From NCBI GenBank assembly GCA_022925895.1, contig JAKSYS010000105.1, forward strand, positions 55,808 through 119,807: a stretch of DNA of 64,000 nucleotides, read 5' to 3'. The notes beneath the pieces are model-generated. The model did not search any database. It saw nothing but the letters and a program-made list of their open reading frames with translations, and was not told the DNA's origin. Positions 9,582 to 20,263 of this stretch are shown here, piece by piece. This DNA is from Fragilaria crotonensis (Eukaryota; Bacillariophyta; Fragilariophyceae; Fragilariales; Fragilariaceae). The translations under genes and the position numbers were made by a program. Positions within the stretch are counted from its first letter, which is position 1, and every line of letters starts with the position of its first letter.

Positions 9582-10760
9582 TACAACAACTGCTTGTTTT
9601 CGTCGAGTTTCGATCTTTGTAATGCGAAGCACTGTTGTTGCCTAAGATCATTCGCATTTCGGAATCCGTGCGAATGCGGGCGAATGCGTGCCACATTCGA
9701 ATGATTTAGGTAATTATGTGGATCCATGCGAATGGAGTCAGAATTGTTAATTTATTTGACATCCACGACAGGAGCAGGAGGCATGTGATTGTGGCCAGTG
9801 GCCAGACAAGAGGACGGGAGTCTTGGGTCTAGCGTCCGGCGGCATGAGGTCATGAAGATGTTGAATGTTAAATGTTTAACACACATATATTCTACGTGGC
9901 AACGGATAGTGGAGGATCTTTCTTCGGCCACGAATTTGTCCTTTTTTATAGAGATGAGATACATACAGTTATACAGTACATAAACGCAAGCATACTCCAA
10001 GTACTCCGAGTACGCCAGTAGTGGCTGGCGCCAAATCTTGAAATGGTCAAATCAGGGAGACGTATGTCATACTACGTACATTCGTACTACGCACTGTAGT
10101 AACAGGGACTATGAGACCATGAGACGTCTGAAGAAAAACTGAAAAGCCCTCCCTTCCTTTTGAAACACCGCACACTACTAGTAGAGCTACGATACGACTC
10201 GAGTACCTGGTACAGTAGCATTGTTATACACATTCGATCATTCGATAATACTCAACGAGCCCAGTGGGTACTGTTACAAGTTACAAGTACCGGTAGGGTA
10301 GAGTTGTCCGTCGGTCGGCGTCAAATCATAGCAAGTCAATTCAGTAAAATGGATGTTAATGATCACAAGAATGAAACAGATTAATTTCAGAGATTCAGAG
10401 ACCGAATGGTCTAAATGGATACCAGTGGAGGCTGCTTTGCTTTGCAGGAGGATGCAATGCACACAACTGTCAGAATCCCAAATACAAAGGCTCCACATCG
10501 TTGGAAAGCGAAGACAGAACAATTGAAATGATCTAGATTGGGGCTGGAGCATTACTAAGCACAGAACTTTAATCAGGCATACCAATGCATGTTGAGTGAC
10601 TTTTTACAGGCATGATGGAAATCAGATCTACGACCAAAAGAAGAGAGAAAAAACTTAAAATTAAGCTGATCTGAGCTTTCTTCTACTCCCACGTGGGTGA
10701 GTTATCTAAGCCCCTATTAGTTGTAACATTCCGTGCGTTGCAATGAAATGCAATCAAGGT
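9582..10760. other. Intergenic, nothing recognised
   Basis: Nearly 1.2 kb with short overlapping frames only. It includes GTAC-rich stretches (9995-10090, 10200-10300) and the 3' flank of the VHL-PUB gene. A short palindromic cluster (GCATTCGAATG-like words, about 9645-9735) is present. No gene or RNA is supported. Confidence 0.45.
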
Positions 10761-12146
10761 TTAACGCCGCCCATAGTTCGCTCTGCCCTGGCCATCAGCT
10801 CCCACCGGTTGCCTCGTCAAAGGCGAGTCTTGGATACGTTTCCACTTTTCCAAATAAAACAATATCGTTGAAAGCTCCTGAACACGTGCTCGTGGCAACG
10901 ATTCCATGCTGCCAAGTTCGGCATAGCCATTTGTCTCTACGAACCCTGCAGCAAAAAAGAGACCCCGAGCTGGAGTATTCCAAATATGTTGTGAGAATCG
11001 CTTGTGTGCAATGCGAATTTGACGGAACTTCGTATCGGACGGGTGCAAGACAATGTTAGTCAAGTATTTTGTGAGAGAATCAATGTAGGGATAATCACGT
11101 CGCGACATTTCTTGAAACGACCAAGCAGCGGCGTCCTGCGTTGTTTCGATAATGGTGGGAAAGGCAGGATCTGCTATCCAGCAAATGAGACCATCATCGT
11201 CGATCTGTGGTCGTTGTCCTAAGGACAGAATTGCGAATCGGTGAATGCCGATTTCAGGCTCATCCGAATCCACCGTTAGCACCTGATGAGTCGTAGGGAT
11301 AATCTTATAAGGGATGTAGTGGCATAACATCGCACCAGACTCCTTGTCGCGAAATGTCCACGGATGTCCAATCCAGGTGGTTTGGTGAAAGACGTTTCCC
11401 TGTGTGACGTCTCCCTTGTGAACCTCTCTGCCACTGAAATCGATCCAGTAAACTGAAATAGTCTGACGATAACTGTTTGTAACTTGAAGTTTCAACGATA
11501 CTTGACCTCGTTCAGATTTGGGCATAAACGGTGGATACACTTCGACGCCATCCGTGCGGCCGACAGTATAGATGCGATAGAGACTGGCCTCAGTCTCGTA
11601 CCATTTTCGAAAATTTTCCAAACCTGGGTGGTTGCTATCCTTGGCTTGCATGGGAGGTGGCGCGTTCACATCTCGTGCATGTGATGGATCTGATTGTGCT
11701 GGTTGGGTTAGCGATGAAACTGGTTCATGTGGTGCCGCGTCATCTTCTAGTTGGGGAGGTGTATTGCATGACTTGTCGACTTGTGGTCGTTCATCGTCGT
11801 CAGAATCCTCCTCAATGTCATCGTAGATCAGTGTCGCGTTATTTGTGTCAGTGTCATCACCATCATCTTCAATATCATCATAGATTAAATTCGTGTCCTC
11901 GTCTTCAAATCCATCCTGCAACTGCTGGGATGCCGTCAATTCTAGTTCGTCGACAACAGGGTTCCAATCCCCTTCTACTCGAGTCCCTGAACTAGCTGGA
12001 GGTTTGCTTGAATATTCCCAATAGTGATAGAGACCTGCAATGATAACAGTGATCACAACACGCCCCAGCCATTGAGAGACGAAACTAGGCTCTTCTTGCA
12101 CTGGGTCTGCCGGTAGCTCCATTGCATCGACATTGAGCGAATCCAT
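10761..12146 (-). CDS. Single-pass membrane protein with VHL-beta and PUB domains
   Basis: The frame is open from 12185, but its first codon there is GTG; the first ATG is at 12146 (MDSLNVDAMELP), giving 461 residues. A hydrophobic helix (GRVVITVIIAGLYHYW, about 28-43) suggests a membrane anchor with a short N-terminal side. An acidic linker carries a duplicated LIYDDIE block (about 87 and 106). At about 215-283 is a von Hippel-Lindau beta-like domain: YWIDFSG, then GHPWTFRD. By motif alignment the pocket residues equivalent to human VHL Trp88, His115 and Trp117 are kept (W234, H261, W263), while Tyr98, His110 and Ser111 are replaced. At about 347-437 is a PUB domain (LTKYLTNIVLHPSDTKFRQI ... 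LFFAAGFVE), the module that binds the p97/VCP tail. The combination suggests a membrane adaptor linked to p97, for example in ER or organelle quality control; that role is inference. Confidence 0.8.
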   Translation of the reverse strand: MDSLNVDAMELPADPVQEEPSFVSQWLGRVVITVIIAGLYHYWEYSSKPPASSGTRVEGDWNPVVDELELTASQQLQDGFEDEDTNLIYDDIEDDGDDTDTNNATLIYDDIEEDSDDDERPQVDKSCNTPPQLEDDAAPHEPVSSLTQPAQSDPSHARDVNAPPPMQAKDSNHPGLENFRKWYETEASLYRIYTVGRTDGVEVYPPFMPKSERGQVSLKLQVTNSYRQTISVYWIDFSGREVHKGDVTQGNVFHQTTWIGHPWTFRDKESGAMLCHYIPYKIIPTTHQVLTVDSDEPEIGIHRFAILSLGQRPQIDDDGLICWIADPAFPTIIETTQDAAAWSFQEMSRRDYPYIDSLTKYLTNIVLHPSDTKFRQIRIAHKRFSQHIWNTPARGLFFAAGFVETNGYAELGSMESLPRARVQELSTILFYLEKWKRIQDSPLTRQPVGADGQGRANYGRR

Positions 12147-12759
12147 GGCTGTTTTGGATGTTTGACTATGCCCTCCGGTATCCACTGCATGCCCACAAGG
12201 TGTTGGGGTTTTTAGACACGAATCTCCAAGGAATACAAAATGATACTACAAATATATAGTCCTGTCTGACGTATGACTCTTCACTCGTGACTCAGGACAT
12301 GTAGAATTCTACAATACTGCAACATACGTCTATTACCAGGTACCGGTACAGTGCAACCTGGAGGCCTCTGCGTCATCAGGGTCATCAGATGTATGTCATA
12401 CAGAAATGAATATTGAATACCTGCACTCGGCGTACGAACTACGTACATTGTACGACGGACGCAGTAGAATTCTGTACCAGTACAGTAGTACTCTACTTCA
12501 GAATTCAAAAGCAACAGACCACAGCGTACATTCGATAATCTCATAGAACTGGAGTACAATACTCCATTTGCTGCTGGTAGTAGAACAGCGTCAATATGAC
12601 GGTGTACGTGGTAACAGGTACAGTACAGGTACTGGTACTCTAGTACTCCAAGAACAAAACACGCACCCATCCACATACCACATCACATCTCACAACAAAG
12701 AAGAGATAGAAATTGTTGCTCGGAATCTGTGAAGAACATCTGTGCTCATTCTCCCCATA
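12147..12759. promoter_or_regulatory. Shared upstream region of divergent VHL-PUB and DUF1365 genes
   Basis: These 613 bp separate two divergent start codons and so must hold both promoters. The DNA contains many GTACC/AGTACT palindromes (about 12335-12360, 12470-12500, 12610-12650). A purine-rich stretch AACAAAGAAGAGATAGAAA lies just upstream of the DUF1365 start. No TATA box is clear. Confidence 0.4.
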
Positions 12760-13893
12760 ATGTCGTTCCTCACAATCCTCTTGTTTACGATCGCCGCTTC
12801 TCTGCTGCTTCTAGTAGGAGGCTATGTTGTGTTGGTGATTGTCACGGCCTTTCTCGCTGTCGCCACAACGTGGCGATCCAAGTATCGGACTTCCAAATCG
12901 CGATTGCTCATCGGTCGGGTGTCGCACAGTCGGAAGATACCTGCTATACATGGCTTTTCGTACCCCATCTTTATGGCATTGGTGGATTTAGAACAAAATT
13001 TCGAAGAATCATTATATCCACTCTCCCTTGTTGCGCAACTTTGTGATGAAGATCATTACAAGAACAACGAAGGAGGAGGAGAAGGAAGTACAACAAGCTT
13101 GACACTGGCGGAACGAACGTTGCGACTTGTGGCGGAAAAGACCAACGACAAGTTTCAACCGACACTGGAGACTCATAGTGTCAAGCTGCTGACGCATTTA
13201 CGATATTATGGATATTGTTTCAACCCCGTCTCCTTTTACTACATCTTGAGGAGGGATAGTATGGATCACAAGATTGATACTATTGTTGCCGAAGTCAGCA
13301 ATACGCCTTGGAATGAAATGCAGTGCTACGTTTTACATCCGGATTCGATCGATATTATGAAAGTGGTCCAGCCGAGTCAATTGCAAGTATCAGGGAAGAA
13401 TCAAATACCAGGAATCAATTACGTGTTTCGGAAAGCGTTTCACGTTAGTCCTTTTATGGACATGGACCAAGTGTACGACTGGACGTTTTGGGAATTGCCT
13501 TTGGATATGGTTTCGTTGCAAGAACAGCATCCAATACAGCAACCATCATCATCAGCGTCGTCAATGTCGTCATCGTCACTGCGAATTAGCACCTCTGTAT
13601 TTCAAAACGAAGAACTGTACTTCAATGCATATCTTCAATTGAAGAATGGTGGGTGGCACCCGTACAACATTGCATTTCAACTTGTCAAGTTTCCACTATT
13701 TTGTGTCATTTTGCAAATTTGGATTCACCTGCAAGCATTTGCCATTTTCTTCAAGGGTGTCAAGTACGTTCCACATCCAGAGGGGAGCGAAACTGCAGCA
13801 TCCGCATTGATTGGACGAGCCATGGCACCCATTTTTGCACTGAAGGACTGGTGGGATGCCAAGAAAAGCACAAACAAGACCAAGAACCACTAG
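12760..13893 (+). CDS. DUF1365 family membrane-anchored protein
   Basis: The start is taken as the ATG at 12760 (MSFLTILLFTIAAS); an upstream in-frame GTG at 12742 is not a likely eukaryotic start. The product is 377 residues. Residues 2-36 are strongly hydrophobic, a signal anchor or one to two membrane passes. The DUF1365 signature follows: GRVSHSRKIPAIHGFSYP (about 53-69), YYGYCFNPVSFYY (149-161), EVSNTPW (178-184) and KAFHVSPFMDMDQVYDW (225-241). A Ser-rich insertion lies near 255-285, and the C-terminal third has a second hydrophobic segment (about 305-335). The biochemical role of DUF1365 is not established; in bacteria it often sits beside oxidoreductase and cyclopropane-fatty-acid-synthase-like genes, so a lipid-linked function is possible. 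The next gene converges on it with a 146-bp gap. Confidence 0.85.
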   Translation: MSFLTILLFTIAASLLLLVGGYVVLVIVTAFLAVATTWRSKYRTSKSRLLIGRVSHSRKIPAIHGFSYPIFMALVDLEQNFEESLYPLSLVAQLCDEDHYKNNEGGGEGSTTSLTLAERTLRLVAEKTNDKFQPTLETHSVKLLTHLRYYGYCFNPVSFYYILRRDSMDHKIDTIVAEVSNTPWNEMQCYVLHPDSIDIMKVVQPSQLQVSGKNQIPGINYVFRKAFHVSPFMDMDQVYDWTFWELPLDMVSLQEQHPIQQPSSSASSMSSSSLRISTSVFQNEELYFNAYLQLKNGGWHPYNIAFQLVKFPLFCVILQIWIHLQAFAIFFKGVKYVPHPEGSETAASALIGRAMAPIFALKDWWDAKKSTNKTKNH

Positions 13894-14039
13894 TAATAGA
13901 GCCTCCGAAGACACACTATTTACTGTTTAGGAGTATAGAGCATAGACTAGATGTGACAAGTCTTTATATAACATTTTAGACTATTCAACACAAAACGCTG
14001 TGGCAAACTCCAACAGGCAACGTGACGAAGATCTTGATC

Positions 14040-15371
14040 CTAATGTGCCGCAATATCATGTTCTTCGGAAGCATGATGATGTCCAGCTTGCTGGAGCAGC
14101 AAATCAAAGTCAATGTACGGTTCATAATGATCGACCGTCGCGGCAACACGAGAATAATCTCCAGCATGCAGTTTTGGCGTAAAGGAATGAATTTTTTCCA
14201 TCACCAATGATGTTGGTTCTGGCACGACCAAGATCGGTGGATCGTACTCCAAAGCCAACATGTCAACCAAGTGCGGATCCAATTCATGACCTTCGCACAC
14301 AATGAGAGCTGCCTCAAGGGTCTCGCCACGGTTTTTACGACGTTGGTGTTCACCGAGAAAGCCCAAGAGAATGTCGTTGCGGGAGGCATGGCATACATAG
14401 AGCGTGCGCGAAGGGCGGGAGCGAAGATGCTCCAAAAAGACAGTGAGAGATGTCGCCACCAGGTTCAGATCGTTGACGGTGTAGTGGCGCAGAGCGTGCT
14501 CCTGGCCACTAAGGAAAGAACCTCCGAGTTGTCGTTCGAGGTCGACAAGGGCGGGATTTCCCAGGAAGGGTCGATCGGGGATGCACCCCAAGAGGGGGAT
14601 GCCCCAAAAGTCATTCAGCGCCTTCTCTAAATAGTATCGAGTTTGCTCGTACTTGTCCACTTGCACTTTGTTGATAACGACTCCAGCTATTGGTACATTG
14701 AAATGTTCACAAAGGACTCGATTAAGTTCCAATTCATCAAACGCCTTTCCTAAGCCACCATTGGCAACGAGAACCATTTTCGCACCTATCCAAGATGCTA
14801 CCTCGGCATTGCTTGCGCCAATGATGCTTCCAACGGCACAATGACCAGTTCCTTCTGCCAAGACGAGGGATGATCGGCTGCTCACTTCATTGTAGTGGTC
14901 GATGATCAACTCTTTCTGTGAGGAATTGGAGATTTTGCCATCCACGTAGTCTTTGGTGTATCCCTTTGGAATTAGGACTGGTGACATGTATCTGTAGGAC
15001 AAATGATCCAACTTGAAATGCTCCTTGACAAGGACAACGTCCTTATCGACTCGCATTTCGAAGCCGTCGTCGTCGATGACTTTAAGAGACTGCTGGCCAA
15101 CGGGCTTGATAAATCCAACTTGGTCGACTCGTTTCTGAAGACCACTCATGAGGGCGAGGCTAACAGTTGTCTTACCGACGTGTTGACGAGTGGCAGCAAC
15201 GTATATAGGAGATGGCCCTCCTGACGAATCATTGTCGCCTGCAGACATTGAGTGGAAGCGAGACGTGGCATGGTATTTGCGGGGTCGTATTCCTGCGGTT
15301 ACAACAGATCGATGACACGGATTGCGAATGGAAACGGGAACTTTGACAAGAGACGAGTGCAATGTGGTCAT
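14040..15371 (-). CDS. BioD-like P-loop ATPase with DRTGG domain
   Basis: This is a 443-residue frame from ATG 15371. The first 40 residues are rich in Arg, Ser and Thr and poor in acids, like an organelle transit peptide. An AAA_26/dethiobiotin-synthetase-like domain follows, with a P-loop in AATRQHVGKTTVS (about 59-71), FIKPVG (88-93), LVLAEGTGH (170-178) and VVINKV (232-237). The C-terminal part (about 325-410: LYVCHASRNDILLGFL ... AALIVCEGHELDPHLVDMLA) fits the DRTGG domain. This two-domain order equals the regulatory N-terminal half of bacterial long phosphotransacetylases, but no acetyltransferase domain follows. Bacterial examples sense metabolites or nucleotides. The His-rich C-terminus (GHHHASEEHDIAAH) is unusual. 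Whether it has enzymatic activity cannot be said. Confidence 0.8.
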   Translation of the reverse strand: MTTLHSSLVKVPVSIRNPCHRSVVTAGIRPRKYHATSRFHSMSAGDNDSSGGPSPIYVAATRQHVGKTTVSLALMSGLQKRVDQVGFIKPVGQQSLKVIDDDGFEMRVDKDVVLVKEHFKLDHLSYRYMSPVLIPKGYTKDYVDGKISNSSQKELIIDHYNEVSSRSSLVLAEGTGHCAVGSIIGASNAEVASWIGAKMVLVANGGLGKAFDELELNRVLCEHFNVPIAGVVINKVQVDKYEQTRYYLEKALNDFWGIPLLGCIPDRPFLGNPALVDLERQLGGSFLSGQEHALRHYTVNDLNLVATSLTVFLEHLRSRPSRTLYVCHASRNDILLGFLGEHQRRKNRGETLEAALIVCEGHELDPHLVDMLALEYDPPILVVPEPTSLVMEKIHSFTPKLHAGDYSRVAATVDHYEPYIDFDLLLQQAGHHHASEEHDIAAH

Positions 15372-16237
15372 TCTTTGCGTCCTTCAAGCGCTCAAGAAGG
15401 ATCGAGGAGGGTGGTGAGAGCGATAATCACTTGTCGATGCAAACTTCCGATGCGATTCTGAGCAATTCTTGTTGCAGTGCCTGTTTTTATGTTCGGAAGA
15501 TTATATGTCTGTCGACGCAAATTGAGTGAAGTTCTCTCTCCCTTCCTCGCTAGAACGAAATAACTAACCCTACTCGCAATGTAAGACCTCGCGACTCGCG
15601 ATATCACATGGACAAGAGTCAATCTTTCAAACGAACAGAGTGTATGAGTGTATGAGGACGAGAATTTCAGCAAGCTGGGCCTATCAAAACGCGGATTACT
15701 ATGACTCGTAGAATCTACACAAAATTCTCTAATACGTGGCAACTGTACAAGGTCACCAACGTCACACCCGAATCAAGGACAGTTGTCAAATGATTCTCAA
15801 GACTTGAAATGGAGGTGACGTGTGACACTTTAGTTCCCTTGACATGCTTTCTTTAACGGGATTTAACCGGCGGCGCCCAGATTTCACTTCGCCCGAAACA
15901 AGAAAAACTCGCAGTATGTATGCATTTTTATGTATTCATACTCCATAATATGCAAAACAAATCGACAACAGTGTCGTGTGGAGATTATGCACAGGAAAAA
16001 AACGGCAGTCACATATCGGCTATTCCCGCTTGCTGAGATCGACATCAACGTCAATACGACTACTTGTAGTATGTTCTAAAGTACTCCACTGGACATGCTG
16101 CACCATTCATCATTTGGTACATGGTAACTTTCATGTGTTCATAGGGTAGTCTCACTAACAAATCCAGTTCGAAGGACTATAGTTCCAAGTTACCAAAATT
16201 TACGTTCCACGTTAGGGTTACAGCAAAGAAACGTCAA
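15372..16237. other. Intergenic, nothing recognised
   Basis: These 866 bp hold the promoter of the P-loop/DRTGG gene and the 3' flank of the HDAC gene. No supported ORF or repeat is seen apart from scattered GTAC words near 16060-16090. Confidence 0.45.
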
Positions 16238-19200
16238 CTACGTTGCGGTCCCCTCGCGCTTCATTTGTTGGTATAACTCTTTGTAATCAACTTGATTGCG
16301 TCGGCGTTTCCGTGATCGGTCGTCGTCGCCATCCTCCTCCGCGGCGCGCACTAATTGCTGACGTCTTGCGGACTCCATCGCCTTCATGTGACGATCATGC
16401 TTCTGTTGCCGCTTTCGTTCTCGCTCGTCCAATATGTGTGCTTCAAAATCAGATTCCCACGACAAGTCACTAGCGTCAAACAATTCGCGACTTCGGCCAC
16501 CATCCACAAGACCGCGAACGTGAGACGCGACCGATCTCGCGAAGGGGCTCACTATACCGCCATGGACCTTGTAACCACCTTCCAACACGGAAACTATTCG
16601 ACCGTTGCAACATGTATTCGCAACCTTTACCAACTGCTCCGTCAACCACTCGTAGTCGTCTTCGACCATACCCACATAACCGAAATTCATCGTGTCCTTA
16701 CGATGCGCGTCGAAACCGGCAGAGATAAAGATTATATCAGGATCAAACTCCCGCAATCGCGGCAGAATTGTCTTACGGTAGGTATCTCGGACTTCAAGTC
16801 GTTGCATGCCTGGGACCGCATCGCGTCCGGGCAAGCCGAGTCCGCAGTTGATTATTTTGCAACAATTAAGCCGACTTTCTTCCCCATTCGCGACCATGTC
16901 TGCGATAACATGAAATCGTTGAGATTGGGCCTTTCTACCACAGACGGATTAGCAATTGCATCAGCGACTTGACTCTTTCCAGACGCAGGGTAGAACCAAC
17001 CAGCCTGCTGCGGTGATAACTCTGTCGAATGCGAGATCAGTGTTAGATGACGCCAAGGTTTAGTGGGAAACAAGGAAGAGGGGATTTAACACTAACCTGC
17101 AAAATCAGAACCTCTAGGACCATAGCCATGAGTGCTAGCGAAAAACACATCATTAATGTCAGTCTCGTCCAGCCAAGGGCGATATCGATTTGAGGTGAGC
17201 TCGCCGACTGCGAAGGGTGCTCGGACGATGGCCTTTTCAACAGTAGGGACCAATTGCCGAATAATCTCTTCCGTACCGTTTCCGTGGTGGACGTCAAAAT
17301 CAATGATTGCAATCTTTTTTATTCCTGCGTGTCTGTAAATACTACGAGCATACGCAGCGCCGATGGCCACGTTGTTGAGGAGGCAAAATCCATGAGAGCC
17401 GCCATCTGGATCATTAGGACATCGAACAACGCCTCTTGGTCCAGCATGATGACCAGGAGGACGAACAGCGCAGAATGCGTTGCGATGATCGCCGTTGACT
17501 ACCTTGTCCACGGCCTCGCAAACACTTCCTGCGGCTCGCAAAGCAGCTTCAAAACTCCATCGTGAGACAGCCGTGTCTGGATCCAGATGAGCAATGGCAC
17601 CAGGATGGTCCGGAATAGCAGAGCACAAATGAGATATCTTCTCAACATATTCATATTCGTGACATTTGAGTACGTCGGAAATTGCTGCGCGCCTGGCATG
17701 GTTTTGCCAGACCATCTGACTGAATTCACCCCCACGCAATATGCCGTCTTCCTCGTTAACGAGAACATGCAGCCGACGAATGTTTTCTGGGGGCGGTTCC
17801 ATTCCTGAATCGCGCCGAATTGGTGGGCATGATCGATGCAGCATGCAAAGCTCATGCGAAATCAAGACAGTTGTGCCATCCGGATCCACCACAAGATCAC
17901 GGGACGGAGTAAGGCTCGCTATCAGGGAGGGATTACCCCCAAAAGCAGCGAACAAATCGTTGGGCACTGGCACTCCACGTTTTAGCGCCAACTGTATTGG
18001 AGTGAATCCTCGCTTATCTTGAATATTTGGGTCTGCATTAGCGTTTAGCAGGAGCCGCACCACCGGCCAGTTGCCTCGAGCGCACGCAACATGAAGTGGG
18101 GTGTGTCCTTGCATATTCTGGGCATCGACCTCCACACCGGTCTGAGAAAGAAGCATCTGCGTCACTGGGGCGATGCTGTCTGCGGAGGGTCCCAACAGTC
18201 CTTGAGAGACGGCGTGGGCCAGAGGTTTGGATGACATGGCTCCTCCTGTGCAAACAGGCAACGGGTGATCAGACTCAGAGATCGAACCATCAGAATGATG
18301 TGATGAAGTTCGTGGTATAGTGACCGATTGTCTCGTACCACCCGGACGAGCTTGAACATCGAATCTCGCCGCAGCATGAAGAGGACGGCCTCCAGAACGG
18401 TCGGAACGAGCATTCAGCGTCGACATGCCTTCAGAGTCAGACAGGATGAAACTCACAACCCGAGGCAAATTCATTTCGCACGCAAGATAGAGAGGACTGT
18501 GAAAAGAGTCGTCCTTGAGGCTCAAATCTGCACCATGACCAACCAGCAAAGCAACACAGTCATGAGCGAAGTCGGCGTGTTTTGCGATCGCCCCCATGCT
18601 GATGGCCGTATGAACGGGATAGCTCCCATCGCATTTTCGAGAACTTGATGCACCGGCTTCTAGGAGAAGTTTCACGTGCTCGAGTTTGCAAGCGTGCACA
18701 GCTACATGGAGAGGCGTGTTTTCATCTTCGTCGCGTTCGTTGAGGTCGTATGGTGAATAGTAGTTGATATTTTTCTTTTTCTTCTTCTTGAGCTTTTTTG
18801 CATGGTCCCCTTTCACGTCGCAAGGTGACGGAACGCCGTTGACTGGAGCCAGGACAACATCGTTCGCTGCTTCCTCCCCTTTCACCTCTGCCGTCCCTGA
18901 CGCGGCTTCTTGCGAAGACCCACCAGCCTGTTCGTGACTTTCCTGGCCTTCTCGCTGGTCGTTAGACGCTGATGGAACTTCCCCACTTGATTGCCTAGAG
19001 GAGGCTTTCTCACCTTCTAAACGCTGCCCCGTTCCATTGTCACCACTTGTCGACTCCTTGCTTGACATTGCTCCCCCTTCGAGCGGACCACTTTCAGTCC
19101 CCTCGTCCCCAGCAGCAAGAGCCGGATTCCCGTCGTCGACTGCCTCACTCTTACGCGCTTCGAGATTCTCGTCTATATCCATAGATTCAGCAGTGCCAGA

Positions 19201-19761
19201 CCCAAGCGACACGGACAAAGATTGGTGAATCTTGTCAGGGTGTTGGGACTCGATTAGCGACACAAGGATAGGCCGGGGAGAATGGCCAATCGCAGCTGCA
19301 TGCGCTGCTGCCAACGAATCATTATCGTCCGAACTCGAGTCATCGTCGTCGTCATCTCCTTCGTCCTCATCGCCGGATGCATCTTGAGGGACAAAAATGA
19401 GTCGCTGTTCAGGTTTCAAAACGAATCATGTGAGAAGATTATTTTAGACGAGAAAGTCAATCCAAGATACTCTCTATGTGAGCAAAGAAAAAAAATATCT
19501 GATGCGTGCATGATGAGCGGGAAACACAAAAAAAATCTTTTGACACATTAACGCCCGATGAATCGTACCTCCACCTGGAAGTGGTGTATCTTTCGACAAT
19601 CTCGCCCATTGTCACCAACTCTCACCTCAACTCACCTTTAAACTCTCAGCATCCTCATTCTCGCAACAATCATGGACTGGGTATCGTTTGGAACCGACGT
19701 GAGATGATTCGAAATTGAAATCATCGTCATCGTCGGAGGACGAGCCATCATCAACAGACAT
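16238..19761 (-). CDS. Ankyrin-repeat class II-type histone deacetylase, four exons
   Basis: Proposed exons on the minus strand are 19761-19699, 19404-17097, 17021-16974 and 16899-16238. The introns are 294, 75 and 74 nt and all GT-AG; the phases agree and give about 1,026 residues. The first exon (MSVDDGSSSDDDDDFNFESS) is less certain, because the open frame of exon 2 has no early ATG. The N-terminal 220 residues are acidic, Ser-rich and disordered, ending in a Lys run (near 228, probable nuclear signal). Ankyrin repeats span about 250-495 (DENTPLHVAVHACKLEHVKLLL, GHTPLHVACARGNWPVVRLLL). The deacetylase domain fills the rest: RPPGHHAG (about 674), the zinc motif DFDVHHGNGT (about 726), STHGYG, GWFYPASG and SAGFDAHRKD (about 869). 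It should remove acetyl groups from histone or other lysines, with the ankyrins choosing partners. A basic coiled tail ends the protein. Confidence 0.85.
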
Positions 19762-20263
19762 GATGTCCGTAGCTCAGTATTTGGAAGTAGAAATGTACTG
19801 AGTCGGGGCTACTACCGAAAGGAATGAACCAAATTCTTCGCAATCCGATCGGGAACACGGATCGGGTGGAATACGTAGCCCCAGGGGTTAAGGGTAACAA
19901 AAGAAGTGGTTCTCGGTTTTGTGAGCTGTGAAGCGCCGTGAACAAATGAAACCACTTCCAGTCCGAACGAGTTGGCCGAGCTTCAACAATGTCTGCGTAG
20001 AATTTGGTATCAATAGTGACTTTCAGTAAATTTCTACTGCAGAAAAAGTGTGCGGTTGCGAATGAACATCTGTTTCTGTAGAATGGACGCATTCGTACTC
20101 CCAGACCTCTGACGCATCTAATGGAACGCGAACTACATTACGTCATGCATAAACCGTTGGATTTCCCTTCGCGCCATTTTAAAAAGGGCCGTTTTCTGTG
20201 GAAAAACCAACCATCAACAACAAACTGATCTCCTGCCGACGAAACGACAATAGTTTTTCGACC
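19762..20263. promoter_or_regulatory. Head-to-head promoter region of HDAC and kinesin genes
   Basis: The two start codons (19761 on minus, 20264 on plus) face away from each other across 502 bp, so both promoters must lie here. ATTTTAAAAAGGGCC at about 20176-20190 is an AT-rich, TATA-like word about 75 bp upstream of the kinesin ATG. Co-regulation of the pair is possible but not shown. Confidence 0.4.

Noticed and set aside
12147-12185. Upstream start for the VHL-PUB gene
   Set aside because: The frame at 12185 begins with GTG; the ATG at 12146 is the first plausible start.
12742-12759. Upstream start for the DUF1365 gene
   Set aside because: The codon at 12742 is GTG; the first ATG in frame is 12760 and begins the hydrophobic segment.
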